Assembly: GCA_937124525.1 (NCBI GenBank)
Contig: CAKZLA010000111.1
Span: forward strand, 1 to 11,656
Direction of reading: 5' to 3'
Length of the DNA: 11,656 nucleotides
Source: an uncultured Desulfobacterium sp.
GTDB lineage: Bacteria; Desulfobacterota; Desulfobacteria; Desulfobacterales; Desulfobacteraceae
Shown: one piece after another, positions 6,737-11,656 of the stretch
Layout: each line of letters begins with the position of its first letter
How positions within the stretch are numbered: the first letter of the stretch is position 1
The notes under the pieces: generated by a model
Told to the model about the DNA's origin: nothing
The model's database searches: none
Seen by the model: only the letters and a program-made list of their open reading frames with translations
Position numbers and translations under genes: made by a program

Positions 6737-7792
6737 ATGATCAATGAATTCGGCAGACGATTATTCTCTGCAAGGAAAATGGCAGGCTTGAGCATGGCTG
6801 CCCTGGCAGAAAAAGCCGGAGCTGTTGTGAGCAAACAGGCCATCAGTAAATATGAGAAAGGGCAGATCAATCCTGGCAGTGAAGTCCTGATAGCCCTGGC
6901 TAAAGCCTTGGACATCAAAGTAGATTATTTTTTCAAGCCATCGCAAATTATACTTGCCGGTTTGGAATTCAGAAAAAAATCCAAACTGGGCAAAAAGGCA
7001 GAAGAGCAGATTAAATATCAGACCCTGGATTTCCTCCAGAAATATTTGGAAATAGAGGATATCCTTAATGTTCAGACTCCTTATGTGAATCCCGTGAGTC
7101 AAACGCTTATTAAAAATAAGGCAGATATTGAAGTGGCTGCACAGGAAATTCGTGAAAAATGGAAGCTGGGAGAAGGACCGGTGCCACATTTAATCGAACT
7201 TCTTGAAGATAAAGGCTTCAAGGTATTTGAAGTTTCTGATTTTGAACATTTTGACGGTCTATCCGGATTTGCCTCGGGAATTGATCTTCCGGTGGTGGCG
7301 GTCTATAAGGACAGCAACCTGGTCCGTAAACGGTTTACCTTGGCCCATGAATTGGGCCACCTGCTTCTGGATTTTTCCCAGGCTGAGGGGCAGGATGTGG
7401 AAAAACTCTGCCACTCCTTTGCCGGTGCACTGTTGCTGCCTGAAACGGTCATGCGCAGGGAGCTGGGGCAGAAGAAACGTTCCAGAATTACGCCGTGGGA
7501 GCTGAAGAAATTAAAAGGGATTTTTGGTGTTTCTATCCAGGCCATCATGGCAAGGGCCAGGAATCTTTCCATTATTTCTGCCGCCACTTATAAGTCTTTT
7601 TGTATTTTTGTCAGAAAAAATGGGTGGCATAAGGATGAGCCCGGGGAATACCGGGGCAGGGAAGTCGCCAACCGGTTCAAGCAATTGGTCTACCAAGGGG
7701 TTGCTGAAGAAATTATCAGTTTCAGCAAAGGGGCAGGCCTTTTAAATAAAACCGTGGCGCAACTGGATCAGGAGGTCAAATTTATCTCATGA
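6737..7792 (+). CDS. XRE-family repressor fused to ImmA/IrrE-type zinc metallopeptidase
   Basis: The 351-residue product has an N-terminal XRE helix-turn-helix (about 4-60, with GRRLFSARKMAGLSMAALAE, then SKQAISKYEKGQINPG) that should bind the inverted repeat just upstream. After a linker (about 70-120), a COG2856/ImmA-IrrE peptidase domain carries the zinc motif HELGH (204-208, in FTLAHELGHLLLDF). E222 in VEKLCHSFAGALLLPE is the probable third ligand. In ImmA/ImmR of ICEBs1 and IrrE/DdrO of Deinococcus, separate peptidases of this family cleave XRE repressors to relieve repression; here both parts are in one chain. Inference: the protein represses its own promoter and may be inactivated by its protease domain on an unknown signal. 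The ATG at 6737 is chosen for its ribosome site and because translation from 6650 would cover the promoter. The 3' end overlaps the PIN gene by ATGA. Confidence 0.88.
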   Translation: MINEFGRRLFSARKMAGLSMAALAEKAGAVVSKQAISKYEKGQINPGSEVLIALAKALDIKVDYFFKPSQIILAGLEFRKKSKLGKKAEEQIKYQTLDFLQKYLEIEDILNVQTPYVNPVSQTLIKNKADIEVAAQEIREKWKLGEGPVPHLIELLEDKGFKVFEVSDFEHFDGLSGFASGIDLPVVAVYKDSNLVRKRFTLAHELGHLLLDFSQAEGQDVEKLCHSFAGALLLPETVMRRELGQKKRSRITPWELKKLKGIFGVSIQAIMARARNLSIISAATYKSFCIFVRKNGWHKDEPGEYRGREVANRFKQLVYQGVAEEIISFSKGAGLLNKTVAQLDQEVKFIS

Positions 7793-8283
7793 TTATTTTG
7801 GTCAATGATGCCAATATTCTCATCGATCTTTTGAAAATTGACATTATAGATATTTTTTTTAAGCTACCCTGTGAGTTTTATGTCACGGATTTGGTTTTGG
7901 CCGAAATTCATGAAGACAATGTTTCAGATCTGGTCGTTTATATTGATGAAGGCATTTTACATAAAAAGATCTTTACCTTTGAAGAATTGATGGAAATTCA
8001 ACTCCTTGAATTAAAATATAAAGCCCTTTCCGTACCAGACTGCTCCTGTTTGTTCCAGGCTAAAGTTGTTTCAGGGCGGCTATTAACAGGAGATGCCCCT
8101 TTGAGAAAGCATGCATCAAAGGATAAAATTCCTGTTCACGGCATCTTGTGGATTTTTGACCAACTGTTGGAACATAATCTCATTACACCGAATCATGTAC
8201 ATGATAAATTGACAGAGCTGATTGCTCTGAATGCCCGGCTGCCCAAAGCCGAATGTCAGAAAAGACTGAATAAATGGAAATGA
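7789..8283 (+). CDS. PIN-domain protein, putative ribonuclease/toxin
   Basis: The 164-residue protein has a PIN-like arrangement of acidic residues: D7 in ILVNDANILIDL, E39 in VTDLVLAEI, D84 in SVPDCSCLFQAK and D102 in LLTGDAPLR. PIN domains are metal-dependent nucleases, often acting on RNA, as in VapC toxins. Residues about 110-164 add a helical tail. Its start overlaps the stop of the XRE-peptidase gene (ATGA), which implies translational coupling; GGAGG at 7771-7775 is somewhat far (13 bases) from the ATG. Pairing of XRE-COG2856 proteins with PIN-like partners is known from predicted toxin-antitoxin surveys, so this may be a toxin controlled by the upstream protein. It could instead supply a nuclease to the flanking defence genes. 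The substrate is unknown. Confidence 0.75.
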   Translation: MIILVNDANILIDLLKIDIIDIFFKLPCEFYVTDLVLAEIHEDNVSDLVVYIDEGILHKKIFTFEELMEIQLLELKYKALSVPDCSCLFQAKVVSGRLLTGDAPLRKHASKDKIPVHGILWIFDQLLEHNLITPNHVHDKLTELIALNARLPKAECQKRLNKWK

Positions 8284-8290
8284 AAAACCA

Positions 8291-11200
8291 ATGATCCCGT
8301 CTGTGCTCGCCCTGCAAGTAGAGCAGGGCATCAAAGATTTTCTTCGTACCACCTTCCCGGTGACCACCCCGTTTTTTTCCACCACCATTGATCAACTTTT
8401 AGAAACACCAGACACACTGTTCAAAGGCCCCTATGTGGACATCCAGCTTCCCTTTGTCCAGGGGAGCAAAGGTGCTGATTATTTCCCGGAGCTTGAGATG
8501 CCCTTTCCCCCCTATCTTCACCAGGAAAAATCCTTTGACCGCCTGTCTGGACCCACCCCCGCCTCAACCCTTGTGGCCACCGGTACCGGCTCAGGTAAAA
8601 CCGAGTCCTTTCTCTATCCCATTCTGGATTATTGTTACCAACACCGGGGAGAACCCGGCATAAAAGCCATTTTAATCTATCCCATGAACGCCCTGGCAAC
8701 GGACCAGGCCGGCAGAATTGCCAAACGCATATACAACAGCCCCCTTCAAGGAAACGTAACCGCAGGCATTTTTGTGGGGCAGCAGGAGGAACATCCTGCC
8801 ATGGTAATGACCCCGGATCGTCTGATTTCGGATAAAAACAGCATCCGTCTGTCACCCCCGGACATTCTGGTGACCAATTACAAAATGCTGGATTATCTGC
8901 TCATCCGTCCCGAAGATAAGCCCCTGTGGCAGCAAAATAGTCCAGAAACCTTACGATTTTTGGTGGTGGATGAGCTCCATACCTTTGACGGTGCCCAGGG
9001 CTCGGATCTGGCCTGCCTCATCCGTCGCCTCAAGGATCGCCTGGCAGCCCCCACCGGGCACATCTGCGGTATTGGCACCTCGGCCACCCTGGGCAGCGGT
9101 GATGAACAAAAGGAGTTGCTGGAATATGCCTCCATGATGTTTGGTCAGCCCTTTGACTCGGATGCGGTGATTTCCGAAGCAAGGATCAGTGCCGGAGAAT
9201 TTCTGGGTGACAGCCTGATTTCCCATGTGGATGTTGTGGCACCAGATAAAATTGAAGCCCTGGACCCGGGGCAGTACCCCACCTACCAGGCCTATATCCA
9301 GAACCAGGTGCAGCTGTGGTTTGGAAAGAAGATTGACGGCGATTTTAAAAATCCCCAGTGGCGCATTGACCTGGGTGAAAAGCTCAAGACCCATCTTTTT
9401 TTCCAGAATCTTCTTAAGGTTCTGGGGGGAAATATCTGCCATATGGCAAATATTCTGGGGCGGCTTAAAAAGGTAACAAGGGGGCTTACCCACACCCGGA
9501 AAACTTATCAGAAACTGGTCTTCACAAGCCTTCTGGCCCTGGTGTCCGAGGCCAGAAAGTGCATTGAAGTGAAGGAAAAAACAGGGACGGTGAAGAAAGA
9601 AACAATCCCCTTTCTCAATGTCCGGGTTCAGTTGTGGCTCCGGGAACTGCGGCGCATGGTGGCCAGTGTGGATACCTCCCCGCAGCTTCGATTCGCAGAT
9701 GATCTCAACCAGGATCAACTAAATAAACATCTGCCTTTGGTCCATTGTCGGGAATGCGGTGCCATGGGGTGGGCTGGTTTAAAGCGGAAGGTGGATGCCC
9801 AGATCAGAAGTGATCTAAAGGATTTTTATGCGGCTTTTTTCAATCTGGACCCCCAGGTGGTTTTTTTGTTTCCTGAAGATATTAGCCCCCATGATCCAGA
9901 AAAAACAGGCGCTGTTTCTCCGGTAAATCAAATTCCGAAACCCGGGTTGGTATATCTGTGCCCCAACTGCCTTTGTGTGACAACCCAGGCCCGGGTTCAG
10001 CATTGCCCGGCCTGCGGCCATGAAGAATTGATCCTGGTTTATATGCCCGAAGTAAGAATCCAGCGGGGTTCCAAAAATTATTGCAAAAAGGACTGCCCCT
10101 TTTGCGGTGCCCTGGACGGATTGAGTCTGGTGGGTTCCCGGGCTGCAAGCTTGACCTCAGTGATGATTGTCCAGCTCTATTCTTCCACCTACAATGACGA
10201 TAAAAAACTGCTTACTTTTTCCGATAATGTCCAGGATGCGGCCCACCGGGCCGGTTTTTTCAATGCCCGGACCTTTCGGTTTAATTTCAGGATTGCTTTG
10301 CAAAAGGCCGTTCTGGCCGCAGGAGAGGATTTGCCCTTTTCCCGGCTTCCCGGGGTATTCACGGAATATTGGATGAACAAGGTGGGGCTGAACCGGTACA
10401 TTGCCACATTCCTGGGTCCCAATATGGAATGGCTCAATGAGGTGGATGAGCTGAAATCAAAGGGATCTCTACCCAGAGAGGCGGCCCTTGTGCACCAGGT
10501 TCATGACCGGGTGGCATGGGAAATTACCAGTGAATACGGCTTCAGGACAAGGGTCGGCAGAACCCTTGAAAAAACAGGCTCCTCCGTGGCCTTTCTGGCT
10601 TCGAATAAATTGGCCCCGGTTCTTTCACCCCTGCATGGGGCTATCCAAAATGAAATCGGTGGGCTTGAAACCCTTGATAAAAAACGTCTTGAAACCTTTG
10701 TCCGGGGCATTCTGATTCATTTGAAAAACCAGGGGGGTATTTATCATCCTTATCTTAAAACATTTATGGAAGGCTTTGGCTCCTCTTATTTGCTTAACCG
10801 CATGGTGTGGATGCCCAATTTTGGTCAGTTTTCAAGAACCCCATCCTTTTTGACCCGGAAAAAAGGGACCCGGTTTGATCAGCTCTTCAGCCGGAGATCC
10901 ACCCATGTGACCTGGTATGAAAGCTTTGCAGAAAAATGTTTTGCCCCTGACTTCATCTTTGCCTCCCAGATTGTTGAGCCCTTGTATGAACTGGTCCTTA
11001 AATACCTTGTGGCGCACAAAATTTTGGAAGAAATCCAGGTACGCGGGGATGCCGTGTGGGGCATTTGTGCAGATGCCCTGCAGGTGACCTCCAAGGTCTG
11101 TCAATTGCGATGCAAAGCCTGTGAACACAATATATCCGTTGGTGAAAAAGAATTACATGCCTTTGCCGGAGCTCCCTGCCAGCGATTTCATTGCCAGGGC

Positions 11201-11656
11201 AGCTATGGGCCTGTGGACGTAAAGATGGACTATTATGGAAAATTGTACGCCACAGGGGATGTGGAGAGGATTTTTGCCATGGAGCACACCGGGTTGCTCA
11301 AAAGACCCGAACGGGAACAACTGGAGCGCAATTTTAAAAGCGAAGATGATAACAGACTCCCCTGGTTTCCCAATTTATTGTCCTGTACCCCCACCCTGGA
11401 AATGGGTATTGATATCGGCAGTCTCTCCTCCCTGATTCTCTGTTCTGTTCCCCCTGCCCAGGCCAATTATCTCCAGCGCATTGGCCGGGCCGGTCGCAGG
11501 GACGGCAATGCCTTGAACTTCACCGTTGCCAATGCCCGCCCCCATGACCTGTTCTTTTTTGCCGAGCCTGAAGAGATGCTGGCGGGCCGGGTGGATTCAC
11601 CCGGAATTTTTTTGGATGCCCCTGCAGTGCTGGAGCGGCAGTTTACCGGCTATTGT
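8291..11656 (+). CDS. Large DEAD/DEAH-box helicase of the DUF1998 group (DruE/DrmA/YprA-like), cut by right edge
   Basis: The frame runs 1122 codons with no stop to the right edge. Helicase motifs are in order: Walker A ATGTGSGKTES (96-106, K103), TNYKMLDYLL, the DELH box (227-230), GTSATLG (262-268), TFSDNVQDAAHRAGF (around 645), PTLEMGIDIGS (around 1038) and QRIGRAGRR (1062-1070). Between the two RecA-like halves lie many cysteine pairs that look like zinc sites: C486/C489, C557/C560 with C572/C575, C602/C605, and C941/C944 with C963/C968. Such proteins are usually about 1800-2100 residues and carry DUF1998 near the C-terminus, which would lie beyond the window. It should be an ATP-driven DNA translocase or helicase. 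ATG 8291 is the only usable start after an in-frame stop at 8267. Its ribosome site is weak, and the PIN gene ends 7 bases upstream, so translation is probably coupled. Whether it is closest to DrmA, DruE or another subgroup I cannot tell. Confidence 0.85.
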   Translation, partial: MIPSVLALQVEQGIKDFLRTTFPVTTPFFSTTIDQLLETPDTLFKGPYVDIQLPFVQGSKGADYFPELEMPFPPYLHQEKSFDRLSGPTPASTLVATGTGSGKTESFLYPILDYCYQHRGEPGIKAILIYPMNALATDQAGRIAKRIYNSPLQGNVTAGIFVGQQEEHPAMVMTPDRLISDKNSIRLSPPDILVTNYKMLDYLLIRPEDKPLWQQNSPETLRFLVVDELHTFDGAQGSDLACLIRRLKDRLAAPTGHICGIGTSATLGSGDEQKELLEYASMMFGQPFDSDAVISEARISAGEFLGDSLISHVDVVAPDKIEALDPGQYPTYQAYIQNQVQLWFGKKIDGDFKNPQWRIDLGEKLKTHLFFQNLLKVLGGNICHMANILGRLKKVTRGLTHTRKTYQKLVFTSLLALVSEARKCIEVKEKTGTVKKETIPFLNVRVQLWLRELRRMVASVDTSPQLRFADDLNQDQLNKHLPLVHCRECGAMGWAGLKRKVDAQIRSDLKDFYAAFFNLDPQVVFLFPEDISPHDPEKTGAVSPVNQIPKPGLVYLCPNCLCVTTQARVQHCPACGHEELILVYMPEVRIQRGSKNYCKKDCPFCGALDGLSLVGSRAASLTSVMIVQLYSSTYNDDKKLLTFSDNVQDAAHRAGFFNARTFRFNFRIALQKAVLAAGEDLPFSRLPGVFTEYWMNKVGLNRYIATFLGPNMEWLNEVDELKSKGSLPREAALVHQVHDRVAWEITSEYGFRTRVGRTLEKTGSSVAFLASNKLAPVLSPLHGAIQNEIGGLETLDKKRLETFVRGILIHLKNQGGIYHPYLKTFMEGFGSSYLLNRMVWMPNFGQFSRTPSFLTRKKGTRFDQLFSRRSTHVTWYESFAEKCFAPDFIFASQIVEPLYELVLKYLVAHKILEEIQVRGDAVWGICADALQVTSKVCQLRCKACEHNISVGEKELHAFAGAPCQRFHCQGSYGPVDVKMDYYGKLYATGDVERIFAMEHTGLLKRPEREQLERNFKSEDDNRLPWFPNLLSCTPTLEMGIDIGSLSSLILCSVPPAQANYLQRIGRAGRRDGNALNFTVANARPHDLFFFAEPEEMLAGRVDSPGIFLDAPAVLERQFTGYC

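Noticed and set aside
1..11656. CRISPR array, tRNA or rRNA genes, integrase, insertion sequence
   Set aside because: I saw no regularly spaced direct repeats, no cloverleaf-like stretch and no transposase or recombinase motifs on either strand.

Overview
The window looks like a defence-island segment made of pieces with different compositions. The left end (1-587, minus strand) is the start of an exported LysM-domain protein of a type common in beta- and gammaproteobacteria, in AT-richer DNA (about 37-43% GC in the lines I counted). From about 830 to the right edge the DNA is GC-richer (about 50-60% in counted lines). There the coding style, and the habit of close, co-directional large genes, reminded me of sulfate-reducing Desulfobacterota such as Desulfobacteraceae. 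That host guess is an impression, not a measurement. The region 661-840 is only about 33% GC by hand count and carries a cadherin/Ig-like protein fragment that does not belong to either neighbour.

The main block (664-11656, all plus strand) resembles a DISARM-like or otherwise DUF1998-helicase-based anti-phage or restriction-modification operon. It contains, in order: (i) the C-terminal remnant of what I take to be a SNF2-type (DrmD-like) helicase, with its motor domains missing and a foreign N-terminus; (ii) a large Eco57I/PglX-like N6-adenine DNA methyltransferase, split into two reading frames by what looks like a one-base deletion near 2510-2550; (iii) a two-gene cassette of an XRE repressor fused to an ImmA/IrrE metallopeptidase and a PIN-domain protein; (iv) a large DEAD/DEAH helicase of the DUF1998/YprA-DruE-DrmA kind, cut by the right edge after 1122 codons.

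The regulatory architecture is clear. A weak terminator-like hairpin overlaps the methyltransferase stop codon. It is followed by a strong sigma70-like promoter (TTGATT-18-TATAAT) whose -10 box lies inside a perfect 12-bp inverted repeat, the likely operator of the XRE-peptidase protein. The PIN gene overlaps the repressor by 4 bp (ATGA), and the helicase starts 7 bp after the PIN gene. The repressor, the PIN protein and the helicase therefore probably form one autoregulated transcript. Inference: methylation may be made constitutively from the upstream unit, while a nuclease-like PIN protein and the translocase are held under a repressor that its own protease domain could inactivate.

No tRNA, rRNA, CRISPR array, IS element or integrase is visible. 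No stretch longer than 300 bases lacks a gene.
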